Assembly (NCBI GenBank): GCA_005779395.1
Contig: SXJP01000012.1
Location: 1 to 64,000, forward strand
Direction: 5' to 3'
DNA: 64,000 bases
From: Actinomycetota bacterium
GTDB taxonomy: Bacteria; Actinomycetota; Acidimicrobiia; IMCC26256; PALSA-610
Below are positions 36,190 through 45,126 of this stretch, one piece after another. Below the pieces are notes generated by a model. The model worked only from the letters and a program-made list of their open reading frames with translations, was not told the DNA's origin and searched no databases. Made by a program: the position numbers and the translations under genes. Each line of letters opens with the position of its first letter. Position 1 is the stretch's first letter.

Positions 36190-38360
36190 AGCGCTAAATC
36201 CTGCGGTCGGACAGGTATCCGATTCACTGGCTTATTCGTGGCGGCTCGAATCGCGGCAGCTACAGCCGCCGTGCTCGATATGCATGGCGACTCCCCAATT
36301 CCCTTCGCTCCGAATGGCGCACCGGGCTCCGGTTCTTCAATTAGTGCACCGATACGAACAGTTGGCATGTCGAGAGCTGTCGGAAGCAAGTAGTCCGTAA
36401 AACTCGCGTTGAGTATCCGGCCATCTTTGATCACTAGTTCCTCCATTACCGCTAGCCCTACGCCTTGAGCAATACCGCCTTCTATCTGGCCGACTGCTTG
36501 GAGTGGGTTAATGATCTTCCCAACATCTTGTGCCGTTGCGATCTCGATGACGCGCACTAGACCGAGATCAACATCGACATCGACAACGGCGCGATGAGCA
36601 GCGAAAGCAAACGACACGTGTGCATCGCCCTGACCATTCTCGTCGAGGGTTGTAGTCGGCCTGTGATGATGTTCATAGGTGAACTCGTATCGGCCTTCGG
36701 TCGATCGTCCTGCTGCTGCATCGGAATCGCGCATGTGCCGGATCGCTTTGCAAGCGCCCTCGACGGCGCCACCGCTCATCATTGTTTGGCGACTCGCGCT
36801 TGTGCTTCCAGCACTACCGACGGTTGTGTCGGCCGGAGCGACTACTACTTCGTCAATGTCTAGAACCGCGCTTGCGATCTGCTGCGCAACCGTAACGAAA
36901 CCTTGACCTACCTCAGCGCACGCGCAATGGATCGTTGCCACCCCGCCGTCGACGACAACACGTGCTGTCGAGAAGTCATCAAAACCTTCTGAAAACATTA
37001 GGTTTTTGATGCTCACCGCGAATCCGACGCCACGAACTATGCGGTCGCGTTCTCCTGCTGCCGTCCTACCGGCGCCGCCAGGTAGTTCTAACAATTCACC
37101 AGACGAGTCCGTCGGCAGTGGAACATCAGCACAGGCGCGGATCACAGCTTCGACAGGCGCTGCGCCTGTGATCATCTGATTCGTGATCAGACGATCGCCT
37201 GTCGCTAGCGCGTTCTTAAGGCGAAGCTCGATCGGGTCCATGTCGAGTGCGACTGCAAGTTTGTCCATCTGCGCTTCGTGACCGAAACATGCCTGAACAT
37301 TTCCAAAGCCACGCATTGCACCACAGGGCGGGTTATTTGTGCGCACAGCGAAACCCTCGATGCGTGCGTTCGGGACGACATAAGGACCGGCAGCGAAGCA
37401 ACACGCGTTCGCGAGCACAGCACTGCTAGTAGAAGCGTAAGCACCGCCGTCGAGCACTATTCGTGCCTCGACTTTGACGAGCTTGCCATCCCTACTGGCA
37501 TGGTGCCGATACTCGAGTTTTGCCGGATGGCGATGGACATGGCCGACGAAGCTTTCGTCACGGCGGTACTCCATTTTGACTGGTCGCTTCGTCCGCAACG
37601 CCAGCATGCACAGGTGAACCTGCAGACTGATGTCTTCGCGGCCACCGAATGCTCCCCCAACTCCCGCCACAGTCATACGTACTCGCTCAGGGGCAAGACC
37701 GAGGCACTTCGCTGTCTGGTCGCGATCCACATGCAAAAACTGCGTGCTCACAAATAGTTCGACACCGGCACCGTCGTCGTCTGGAATCGCTAGCCCGGCT
37801 TCGCAACCAAGAAATGCCTGGTCTTGCATACCGACTTCGTAGCTACCTTCGACGATTACATCGCCTATGGCGTCGGGGTTTCCGTGGCTAATCGTCAAGT
37901 GCCGAAAAACATTGCCTTCTGGATGAATAGGCGGCGCTGTTATCGCTTCTTCACTATCGACGAGCAGGTCGAGAGGCTCGTAGATGACTTTGATGAGCGC
38001 GGCAGCTCGACGTGCCGTCTCTGGGTGTTCAGCAGCGACAATTGCTACTGGCTCACCGAAATACCTGGCGATTCCATTTGCGAGAACGGGTTGGTCTGCA
38101 TGTTCAAGTCCGTAAACGTCGGCACCCGGAATATCTGCGTGGGTCAATATCGCGTGGACGCCAGGTACTGCCGATGCCCGCGTGACATCGACGCTGACGA
38201 TTCGAGCATGGACTTGCGGCGAACGAAGCGTCACACCGTGAAGCATCCCTTCGATCCACATGTCGTTGCTGAAACCGAACTTGCCTTGAACTTTCGCGGG
38301 GGCATCAGGTCTGATCGCCGACTCGCCAACACGCGGTGACCTGATTGTGGTTGCGCTCAT
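36186..38360 (-). CDS. Xanthine-dehydrogenase-like molybdopterin subunit
   Basis: The 724-residue protein is the large subunit of a xanthine dehydrogenase-type molybdenum hydroxylase. It opens with the a/b hammerhead (GESAIRPDAPAKVQGKFGFSNDMWIEGMLHGVTLRSP). The cofactor-binding segments GVGGAFGGRED and RTNNPPCGAMRGFGNVQACFGHE follow. The QTMMSGGA-type region is next, and the catalytic Glu lies in GAKGIGESPCISSTAAVAAA. It hydroxylates a heteroaromatic ring carbon with water as oxygen source. FeS and FAD subunits are encoded immediately upstream in the canonical order FAD, FeS, Mo. The start directly abuts the FeS stop codon. Confidence 0.94.
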   Translation of the reverse strand: MSATTIRSPRVGESAIRPDAPAKVQGKFGFSNDMWIEGMLHGVTLRSPQVHARIVSVDVTRASAVPGVHAILTHADIPGADVYGLEHADQPVLANGIARYFGEPVAIVAAEHPETARRAAALIKVIYEPLDLLVDSEEAITAPPIHPEGNVFRHLTISHGNPDAIGDVIVEGSYEVGMQDQAFLGCEAGLAIPDDDGAGVELFVSTQFLHVDRDQTAKCLGLAPERVRMTVAGVGGAFGGREDISLQVHLCMLALRTKRPVKMEYRRDESFVGHVHRHPAKLEYRHHASRDGKLVKVEARIVLDGGAYASTSSAVLANACCFAAGPYVVPNARIEGFAVRTNNPPCGAMRGFGNVQACFGHEAQMDKLAVALDMDPIELRLKNALATGDRLITNQMITGAAPVEAVIRACADVPLPTDSSGELLELPGGAGRTAAGERDRIVRGVGFAVSIKNLMFSEGFDDFSTARVVVDGGVATIHCACAEVGQGFVTVAQQIASAVLDIDEVVVAPADTTVGSAGSTSASRQTMMSGGAVEGACKAIRHMRDSDAAAGRSTEGRYEFTYEHHHRPTTTLDENGQGDAHVSFAFAAHRAVVDVDVDLGLVRVIEIATAQDVGKIINPLQAVGQIEGGIAQGVGLAVMEELVIKDGRILNASFTDYLLPTALDMPTVRIGALIEEPEPGAPFGAKGIGESPCISSTAAVAAAIRAATNKPVNRIPVRPQDLAL

Positions 38361-38843
38361 CTATCGAGTTCTTTCGGTAACTACTTGAGCTACCGCGTCA
38401 AGAATGCGGCCGTAACCAGTACACCGACAAAGATTTCCGCTCATTGCTTCTCGCACCTCTAGCTCGGTCGGCCGCGGATTTTCGTTCAGTAGATGGTTGA
38501 TCGCTACTACGAAACCTGGGGTACAGAAGCCGCATTGCACGGCGCCAGCCTGTACGAATGCTTGTTGAATATCCGTAAGCGATTCGGTGCCATCGCGTCC
38601 ATTATTCGCAATCGCTTCGACGGTCTTGATTTCGCGACCAATACAAGAAGCTGCGAGCATCAGACAGCTACAAACAAGTTTGTCGTCGACCACCACAGAG
38701 CAAGAGCCGCACTCGCCTTGTTCGCAGGCGTTCTTGGAGCCCGGAAGCCCTAGCCGTCCGCGCAGCACGAACAACAGCGACTCCCCAATCCAGGAGTCAG
38801 AAACAATGTGATCTTCCCCATTGACTCGTAGCGAGTATGTCAT
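38361..38843 (-). CDS. Xanthine-dehydrogenase-like 2Fe-2S subunit
   Basis: The 160-residue protein has two iron-sulfur clusters. A plant-ferredoxin-type domain has Cys40, 45, 48 and 60 (NACEQGECGSC...LVCSC), and a helical domain has CGFC and LCRCTGY. It passes electrons from the molybdenum centre to the FAD subunit. Length and motifs are standard for CoxS/XdhC-type small subunits. It overlaps the FAD-subunit gene by four bases. Confidence 0.96.
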   Translation of the reverse strand: MTYSLRVNGEDHIVSDSWIGESLLFVLRGRLGLPGSKNACEQGECGSCSVVVDDKLVCSCLMLAASCIGREIKTVEAIANNGRDGTESLTDIQQAFVQAGAVQCGFCTPGFVVAINHLLNENPRPTELEVREAMSGNLCRCTGYGRILDAVAQVVTERTR

Positions 38844-39679
38844 GCAGCGGCTCCATACATTCTTTTCACCGCTCGCTTGGCCATTACCCCGATCGCATGC
38901 GAGCGATATTCCGCCGTTGATCGATGATCGTCGATCGGACGTGCCTCGCTAGCGACGCGTTGGCCGAACTCGGTAGCTGCAAATGGATCAAAGCCAGTTT
39001 CGGCGAACCATGTTTCTGCTGAGCGCGCTCGGATAATCGTCGGTCCTACAGAGCCGAGCGCAACACGAATATCTGCACGACCCACGTCGTCATGGCCAGC
39101 TACAAGTGCGATATTCGCCACGGCAATCACCATCGCATTGCGAGTACCTGCTTTGAGAAATTCTTGCGGCCCAGAGAAGAGTGGCACCAAGACGCCCGTG
39201 ATCATCTCTGCCGTCTCGAGTGCATTGCGCTTCGGCCCGATGAGAAAGTCGTGAATAGAGACGTCCCGTGTGCTGCCGACTCTCGCACAGCAAACCCGTG
39301 CGTCTAGTGCGCTCAGCACAGGTAGTAGGTCGCCCGCTGGTGACGCCGTACCAAGGTTGCCACCGATCGTTGCCGCGCTCCTGATCTGAGGTGACCCGAC
39401 AGTGCGGGCAGCCTGGGCGAGAGCAGGGACCTCGGAAGCGAAGGGCTCGCCCTCAAGCGTCGCGCAAGTCACTCCGGAGCCGATGAATACTTCCGCACCA
39501 CGGTTTGCCCATGTGCGAAGTTCGGTGACCGCATGCAATGAGAGGACAGCTGCTGGTCGGCGATGTCCATAGTTGACTTCAACCATGAAATCCGTGCCAC
39601 CACCGAGCACTGCTAAATCTGGATTTCCCGCCAACGCCTCTAGTGCATCCTCCAAAGCAGAGGGAGCAACGACTGTCAT
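38840..39679 (-). CDS. Xanthine-dehydrogenase-like FAD-binding subunit
   Basis: The 279-residue protein is the CoxM/XdhB-type flavoprotein subunit. Its FAD-binding elements are NPDLAVLGGGTDFMVEVN near the N-terminus and ATIGGNLGTASPAGDLLPVLSALDARV in the middle. The C-terminal CO dehydrogenase flavoprotein domain reads NIALVAGHDDVGRADIRVALGSVGP. It delivers electrons from the iron-sulfur subunit to NAD or another acceptor. The gene overlaps both neighbours by four bases. The ending AVKRMYGAAA is usual for the family. Confidence 0.95.
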   Translation of the reverse strand: MTVVAPSALEDALEALAGNPDLAVLGGGTDFMVEVNYGHRRPAAVLSLHAVTELRTWANRGAEVFIGSGVTCATLEGEPFASEVPALAQAARTVGSPQIRSAATIGGNLGTASPAGDLLPVLSALDARVCCARVGSTRDVSIHDFLIGPKRNALETAEMITGVLVPLFSGPQEFLKAGTRNAMVIAVANIALVAGHDDVGRADIRVALGSVGPTIIRARSAETWFAETGFDPFAATEFGQRVASEARPIDDHRSTAEYRSHAIGVMAKRAVKRMYGAAA

Positions 39680-40038
39680 GCCGACTCCCGAATCGCATTT
39701 AGGTAGTTGTAAACCGTCACGCGGTTCACGCCCAAGACATCGGCGACATCTTCAATGCTCCTGCGCAGCAAGAATGCTCCACGCTCGTCGAGGAGTTGCA
39801 CGGCACGCTGTTTATCTGTTCTCGACAAGCTTGCGAGTTCACCGCCGAGGTCGAATTCTACTTGTTCGATCAGTCTGGTGAGCGCGTCGTTTATGTCCGG
39901 CATGCGCAAACCTCCCACGACCACTCCTTCCCAAACGAGAGGAATGTCGTTCGGGCCGACCTGCGCACGCGACACGATCGTTGCCCCAAGACGCGTAGCG
40001 ACAGGTTTCAGAGCGACGAGCAACGGATGGCGAGCCAC
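39676..40038 (-). CDS. Short DauR/YheO-type HTH regulator
   Basis: This 120-residue protein ends in a clear HTH of the YheO/DauR type (RAVQLLDERGAFLLRRSIEDVADVLGVNRVTVYNYLNAIRES). The N-terminal 65 residues correspond to only part of the PAS-like YheO ligand domain, which is normally about twice as long. It may therefore have lost or shortened its sensor. Because it lies inside the leftward operon just after its first gene, it is the obvious candidate for the protein that binds the inverted repeat at 40317-40337 and senses a pathway compound. Autoregulation is inferred. Confidence 0.8.
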   Translation of the reverse strand: MARHPLLVALKPVATRLGATIVSRAQVGPNDIPLVWEGVVVGGLRMPDINDALTRLIEQVEFDLGGELASLSRTDKQRAVQLLDERGAFLLRRSIEDVADVLGVNRVTVYNYLNAIRESA

Positions 40039-40275
40039 CTATACACCTTCGACCGTAATTGAAATTCTTGTGGCGCCAGCGGTGGTCGCAGCTTTTATCA
40101 GTGCACATACGCACTCAGCAACCATCGGCGCATCGCCGACAATTGAAGAAGCGAACGGTCCGACCTCAACCTCGACACCTAGAGCCTCGACCGCCGCAAC
40201 GGCCGCATCTACGTGTAGTCCCGGCTGTCCGGCGTTGAATGGCTCTACGGTGAACTCGGCTTTCGATAGTCCCAC
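40039..40275 (-). CDS. YkoF/MTH1187-like small protein
   Basis: The 78-residue protein fits the thiamine-binding/YkoF-like ferredoxin fold. It begins with KAEFTVEPFNAGQPGLHVDAAVAAVEALG, then VEVGPFASSIVGDAPMVAECVCALIKAATTAGATRISITVEGV. It probably binds a pyrimidine-type ligand such as thiamine or a hydroxymethylpyrimidine relative. Its position as the leader gene of a heterocycle-degrading operon suggests ligand sensing or delivery. It starts with GTG at 40275, and its stop abuts the regulator start. Confidence 0.75.
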   Translation of the reverse strand: MGLSKAEFTVEPFNAGQPGLHVDAAVAAVEALGVEVEVGPFASSIVGDAPMVAECVCALIKAATTAGATRISITVEGV

Positions 40276-40316
40276 GGCGATGAGTCTACGAAGTCAATCA
40301 ACCGAAATTGCGATTC

Positions 40317-40337
40317 ATTTTTACATTTTGTAAAAAT
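40317..40337. promoter_or_regulatory. Operator-like inverted repeat in the divergent promoter region
   Basis: The arms ATTTTTACA and TGTAAAAAT are perfect inverted repeats separated by TTT. The site lies 42 bases before the leftward start (40275) and 31 bases before the rightward start (40368). A possible rightward promoter is TTGTAA at 40329 with TAAAGT at 40353 (18-base spacer), so a bound protein would block it. The very short distance from the -10 box to the ATG suggests an almost leaderless transcript. Confidence 0.65.
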
Positions 40338-40367
40338 TCTAGTGTTGATGTCGTAAAGTGAGAAAAC

Positions 40368-41615
40368 ATGGCCGGTATCGAGTTCACTGATCTGCGAGTC
40401 AACGGGTCTCGATTGTTGCAACGTATTCTTGCCCTTGCCGATATTGGCGCCATCGACGGCGGCGGCGTGTGCCGACTCGCTCTAACAGACGAAGACCGTC
40501 TCGGGCGCGACCTCGTAGTTTCTTGGATGACCGACCTCGGCATGGATATTCGCATCGACGCCATCGGCAATGTCGTTGGTACTTGGGGCGGCACCGATCC
40601 ATCTCTTTCGCCTGTCATGTGCGGTTCGCATATCGACACTGTGCGGACCGGCGGAAAGTACGACGGAAACTACGGAGTATTGGCTGGCCTAGAAGTAGTT
40701 GAGACACTTGCCGAAGCTGGCATCGAAACAGATCGACCGATCGCAGTTGGCTTCTTCACCGACGAAGAAGGCGCGCGCTTCCACCCCGACATGCTTGGTT
40801 CCCTTGTCTACGCGGGGGGCATGGCGATCGAGGTAGCACTCGACCTACCAGGTATCGATGGCACCCGCCTCGGAGAAGAACTCGACCGCATCGGCTACGC
40901 CGGACCTCACCCTTGTCCGGGAGTCGTGCCTCATGCCTTCGTAGAAGTCCACGTCGAACAAGGTCCTGTGCTCGAAGCTAAAGGGATCTCAATCGGAGTA
41001 GTAACCGGCGTACAAGGCATCCATTGGGAAGAAATCACTATCACTGGCCAATCGAACCACGCAGGCACTACCCCAATGGCCATGCGCCACGACGCCGGCA
41101 ATGCCGCGGCTCGGCTAGCTGTCGCAGTGCGCGACATTGCGATCACAATCGGTGGCACGCAGGTCGGAACTGTTGGCGCGATCGATTTGCAACCCAACCT
41201 CGTAAACGTTGTTGCTGGGCGCGCGGTGTTGAGCGTCGACCTGCGCAACACCGATAGCGCAGAACTCAAACGCGCCATCGACGCACTCGGTGCAGCCTGC
41301 GGCGAGATCGCAGATACCGAGGGGGTCGCTATCGAACGGCGCACGACAGCTGACTTCGACCCAGTCGACTTCGACCCAGAAGTGATCGCTCTCATAGAAC
41401 AAACAGCAGATCGACTCGGCTGCTCAGTTCAACAGATGGCATCCGGCGCTGGCCACGACGCTCAGATGCTTGCACGAGTTTGCCCCGCGGCGATGATTTT
41501 TGTGCCATCGGTGAAGGGCCTGTCGCACAACGTCAACGAGTACACGCGCCCTGCCGACCTCGAAGCAGGAGCCAACGTATTGCTACACACTCTCTTGAAA
41601 CTGCAAGCGGTCTGA
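40368..41615 (+). CDS. M20-family amidase/hydantoin-type N-carbamoylase or allantoate amidohydrolase
   Basis: The 415-residue protein belongs to the Zn-dependent M20 group that includes L-N-carbamoylases, beta-ureidopropionase and allantoate amidohydrolase. Metal-site segments are VMCGSHIDTVRTGGKYDGNYG, FFTDEEGARF and EVHVEQGPVLE. The lid/dimerisation insert contains GQSNHAGTTPMAMRHDAGNAAARL, and GAGHDAQMLARVCPAAMIFVPSVKGLSHNVNEYT carries the last ligands. It should cleave a ureido or carbamoyl amide to ammonia, CO2 and an amino acid or ureidoglycine-like product. It leads the rightward operon next to the operator, and YgeY-like peptidases occupy a similar place in the E. coli cluster. Confidence 0.9.
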   Translation: MAGIEFTDLRVNGSRLLQRILALADIGAIDGGGVCRLALTDEDRLGRDLVVSWMTDLGMDIRIDAIGNVVGTWGGTDPSLSPVMCGSHIDTVRTGGKYDGNYGVLAGLEVVETLAEAGIETDRPIAVGFFTDEEGARFHPDMLGSLVYAGGMAIEVALDLPGIDGTRLGEELDRIGYAGPHPCPGVVPHAFVEVHVEQGPVLEAKGISIGVVTGVQGIHWEEITITGQSNHAGTTPMAMRHDAGNAAARLAVAVRDIAITIGGTQVGTVGAIDLQPNLVNVVAGRAVLSVDLRNTDSAELKRAIDALGAACGEIADTEGVAIERRTTADFDPVDFDPEVIALIEQTADRLGCSVQQMASGAGHDAQMLARVCPAAMIFVPSVKGLSHNVNEYTRPADLEAGANVLLHTLLKLQAV

Positions 41616-42544
41616 TGCCAGCAGATCTCGAAGCACAGCGGATAGTCAAAGTCGCTGGGGCACAACTCGGTCCGATCCAACGCAACGATGATCGCAGCTC
41701 GGTCGTGGAACGACTCATCGCTCTATTGCGCTCGGCACATGCCCAAGGCGCAGAACTCGTCGTCTTTCCAGAACTTGCTCTCACCACGTTTTTTCCTCGC
41801 TGGTTTATTGAAGATCCTGAGGAGATCGACTCGTTCTTCGAGCGCTCGATGCCGTCCCCTGTCGTCCAACCGTTATTCGATGTTGCGAAATCGCTCGGTG
41901 TCGGGTTTGCTCTCGGGTACGCGGAGATGACAGCAGACGGCCACCACTACAACACGACGATTCTTGTCGAGCGTGACGGTTCTGTCGTAGGGCACTATCG
42001 CAAAGTCCACGTACCGGGCCACGAAGAGCACGAGCCTTGGCGTCCCTTCCAGCACCTAGAACGTCGCTACTTCGAACCAGGCGACAAGTTCGAGACTTGG
42101 GACGCGTTCGACGGCCTCGTTGGTCTTGCTACCTGCAACGACCGTCGCTGGCCTGAGACATACCGAGTGCATGGGTTAGCCGGTTGCGAACTTTTGATGA
42201 TTGGTTACAACACGCCAATCCACTATGCGCCAGACCCAAGCCAAAATCGTTTGGCAGGATTCCACAACTCTCTTGTCATGCAGGCTGGCGCGTACCAAAA
42301 CGGCATGTGGGTAGTCGGTGTTGCTAAAGGCGGTGTTGAAGAAGGCGTTGACTCGCTCGCGGAGAGTTGCATCATCGCTCCCTCTGGCGAGATAGTCGCG
42401 CAAGCGCTAACTACAAACGATGAGGTAATTGTGGCTGACTGTGATCTCAACCTCTGCGCCAACTACAAGAACACACTGTTCAACTTCGCCCGATATCGGC
42501 GCCCCGAGGTTTACGGCGCGATAACAGACAGCTCAGCGAGATGA
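41615..42544 (+). CDS. Carbon-nitrogen hydrolase, N-carbamoyl-D-amino acid hydrolase-like
   Basis: The 309-residue nitrilase-superfamily enzyme has the complete triad: Glu53 (VVFPELALTTFFPRWF), Lys130 (HYRKVHVPGH) and Cys174 (GLATCNDRRWPETYR). The FFPRWF and HEEHEPWRPFQHLERRYF segments match N-carbamoyl-D-amino-acid hydrolases. It hydrolyses a carbamoyl or amide bond to ammonia, CO2 and a free amine. The start ATG at 41615 overlaps the previous stop (TGATG). A hydantoinase four genes downstream could supply its substrate. Confidence 0.9.
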   Translation: MPADLEAQRIVKVAGAQLGPIQRNDDRSSVVERLIALLRSAHAQGAELVVFPELALTTFFPRWFIEDPEEIDSFFERSMPSPVVQPLFDVAKSLGVGFALGYAEMTADGHHYNTTILVERDGSVVGHYRKVHVPGHEEHEPWRPFQHLERRYFEPGDKFETWDAFDGLVGLATCNDRRWPETYRVHGLAGCELLMIGYNTPIHYAPDPSQNRLAGFHNSLVMQAGAYQNGMWVVGVAKGGVEEGVDSLAESCIIAPSGEIVAQALTTNDEVIVADCDLNLCANYKNTLFNFARYRRPEVYGAITDSSAR

Positions 42545-45126
42545 GCGAGCCAACGACGACGGTCGAGTTCACTCTCAACGGTGAGCATGTCGCAGTGCGC
42601 GCCGATCACCCACACCTACTTTCAGCGTTACGCGACGAACTCGATGTCACGTCGCCGAAGGATGGCTGCTCCCCTAGTGGCCAATGCGGGTGCTGCACGA
42701 TCCTGATTGATGGCAAAGCATCGGTCTCATGCCAGATGGGCCTCGCAAAAGTTGCGGGGCGATCCGTCACGACCCTCGAAGGTATCGACGCTGCGGAACG
42801 CGATCGGTATGCGAATGCGTTCGCCGCTACCGGCGCCCTGCAGTGCGGGTTCTGCACGCCTGGGATCGTCATGAGAGCTAAGGCCCTGATCGACAAAGAC
42901 CCTGAACTCACAAGGGAAAAGACTTCGCGTCACCTCGGCGCCCACCTCTGTCGGTGCACTGGCTATACCAAAATCCTCGACGCGATCGATCTTCTCGCGA
43001 GCGGCGCTGAGATCCCGCAGTGCACTCTTGGTTCTGAGATCGGCGCGAGTGGAATCAAGTACGAAGCTCAAGAACTAGCTCTTGGCGACCGTGGCTACGT
43101 GGACGACATCCGACGCGACGGTTTGTTACATGGGGCGCTGCACCTGACCTCTTTTGCGCGCGCAGATGTCATTGCGATTGACACCGCGGAAGCACTCGCT
43201 GTTCCTGGAGTCGAGGCCGTTTATACAGCAGCCGATGTTCCTGGGGAGCTGATGGTCGGCATCATTTACACCGACTGGCCAGTCTTTATTCCTGTTGGTG
43301 GTCGCACTAGCTACCTCGGTGACGTGTTGGCGATCGTTGTTGCGAACGACCGCGAAACTGCTAGGGCAGCAGCAAAACTCGTTAAGGTTGAGTACCGCGA
43401 GCTTCGCGCTCTCACGGACCCGCACGCCGCGATTGCTGACACTGAGATCGCAGTATGGAGAACCGAAAATAACGTGCTTTCGCGTTCTGAGTACCGCCGC
43501 GGCGACGTTCAAGTAGCACTTGAGGAAAGCGCGTATGTCGTACGCGAAACGTTCAAGACGCAACGAATCGAGCACGCCTTCCTAGAGCCTGAATCAACCC
43601 TCGCCGAGCCAAGACCAGCAGGACCGCATGGATCCCAAGCAGGTCTTCATGTGTATTCCGGTGGGCAGGGAATCTGGGATGACCGCAACCAAATCGCTTC
43701 TGTCCTCGGATTGGACCGGGAACTTGTCAGCGTTGAACTCGTGAGCAACGGCGGTGCTTTCGGCGGCAAGGAAGACATGAGCAACCAAGCGCAAACAGCG
43801 CTTGCTGCATGGTTGTTGCAACGACCAGTCAAGTGCACGCTGTCTCGCGAAGAGTCTCTATTGATGCACGCCAAGCGCCACCCAATCGAGATGCAATACG
43901 AAGTCGGTTGCGACGCGAACGGAAAACTCACGGCACTGCGCGCTCGCATGATCGGCGACTCAGGTGCGTACGCAAGCGTTGGCATGAAGGTCCTTGAACG
44001 TGCCGCTGGGCACGCATCCGGCCCTTATCACCTACCAACGATCGATGTAGAGGCAATTGCCGCTCGAACCAACAACCCGGTATGTGGCGCATTCCGCGGC
44101 TTCGGGGCAAACCAAGCACAGTTCGCGATGGAAGGTGCGCTCGATCGACTCGCAGCAATGGTCGGAATCAGCGGCTGGGAGATTCGATCCCGCAACGTCA
44201 TTGCGCCCGGCAAGATTTGGGGTCCAGGTCAAGAGATGGACGATGGTTGCACAGGAGCACGCATGTGCCTCGACGTGATCAAGCCTCACTACGACGCAGC
44301 ACGTAGTTCCGGTAAGGCCATCGGGATAGGACTAGGACTAAAAAACAGCGGACTAGGTAATGGCTTCAAAGAATCCGGCAAAGCTGTCGTGCGCTTCATG
44401 GCAGATGACACGATCGAGGTCCGCCACTGCTGGACCGAAATGGGCCAAGGCGTTCACACCGTTGCTTTGCAGGTCGCGGCGGAAGAACTCGGCGTTGAGC
44501 CCGAACGTATTCGAGTTCTCGTAGATACGAGCTTCGAACTTGGCGCAGGTCAGACGACCGGCTCACGTGGCACTCTCATGGCTGCTGGTTCTGTGCAACA
44601 GGCATGCGCCGCTGCAATCGCCGATGGGTGCAAGGTAGGTGTCGCTTACGAAGGTGACCACCGGGTCGACTGGACTAACTCCCTATCGGACGGTGTCGAT
44701 GCTCCGCTAATCCACGCTGCGTTCGGCTACGCGGCCCAGCTCGTCATCATGGACCGCGATAGCGGCGCAATCGAACGTGTCATCGCGGCGCACGATGTCG
44801 GCAGGGCGATGAACCCATTGCTTTGCGAAGGCCAGATCGAGGGCGCAATTCACATGGGGCTTGGCTACGCACTCAGCGAGGATTTCCCTGCAGACTCTGA
44901 TGGCCGGCCCACAAACATGACATTGAAGTCGCTCGGAATTCTGCGCGCCAAAGACGTGCCACCAATTGACGCGATACTGGTAGAACACCCGCAACCACGA
45001 TCGCCGTATGGCATCAAGGGAGTCGGCGAGATTGGGTTAGTGCCTACAGCTGGGGCCGTAGCCGCAGCTCTACACGATCTCGATGGCACGTGGCGTTCTG
45101 AACTTCCGATGAGACGCGACTCGTGA
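42541..45126 (+). CDS. Fused FeS-molybdenum hydroxylase (XdhD-like)
   Basis: The 861-residue protein joins an iron-sulfur subunit and a molybdenum subunit in one chain. Residues about 5-155 carry the two cluster motifs (CSPSGQCGCCTILIDG...VSC, CGFCTPG and LCRCTGY). A hammerhead domain follows at about 170-290 and the Mo-pterin domains at about 310-855. The latter include FGGKEDM, RTNNPVCGAFRGFGANQAQF and, near the end, Glu in GIKGVGEIGLVPTAGAV. No FAD domain is present and no second FAD gene lies in this operon, so electrons may leave through the neighbouring FAD subunit or an external acceptor. The architecture matches E. coli XdhD. It overlaps the genes on both sides by four bases. Confidence 0.93.
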   Translation: MSEPTTTVEFTLNGEHVAVRADHPHLLSALRDELDVTSPKDGCSPSGQCGCCTILIDGKASVSCQMGLAKVAGRSVTTLEGIDAAERDRYANAFAATGALQCGFCTPGIVMRAKALIDKDPELTREKTSRHLGAHLCRCTGYTKILDAIDLLASGAEIPQCTLGSEIGASGIKYEAQELALGDRGYVDDIRRDGLLHGALHLTSFARADVIAIDTAEALAVPGVEAVYTAADVPGELMVGIIYTDWPVFIPVGGRTSYLGDVLAIVVANDRETARAAAKLVKVEYRELRALTDPHAAIADTEIAVWRTENNVLSRSEYRRGDVQVALEESAYVVRETFKTQRIEHAFLEPESTLAEPRPAGPHGSQAGLHVYSGGQGIWDDRNQIASVLGLDRELVSVELVSNGGAFGGKEDMSNQAQTALAAWLLQRPVKCTLSREESLLMHAKRHPIEMQYEVGCDANGKLTALRARMIGDSGAYASVGMKVLERAAGHASGPYHLPTIDVEAIAARTNNPVCGAFRGFGANQAQFAMEGALDRLAAMVGISGWEIRSRNVIAPGKIWGPGQEMDDGCTGARMCLDVIKPHYDAARSSGKAIGIGLGLKNSGLGNGFKESGKAVVRFMADDTIEVRHCWTEMGQGVHTVALQVAAEELGVEPERIRVLVDTSFELGAGQTTGSRGTLMAAGSVQQACAAAIADGCKVGVAYEGDHRVDWTNSLSDGVDAPLIHAAFGYAAQLVIMDRDSGAIERVIAAHDVGRAMNPLLCEGQIEGAIHMGLGYALSEDFPADSDGRPTNMTLKSLGILRAKDVPPIDAILVEHPQPRSPYGIKGVGEIGLVPTAGAVAAALHDLDGTWRSELPMRRDS

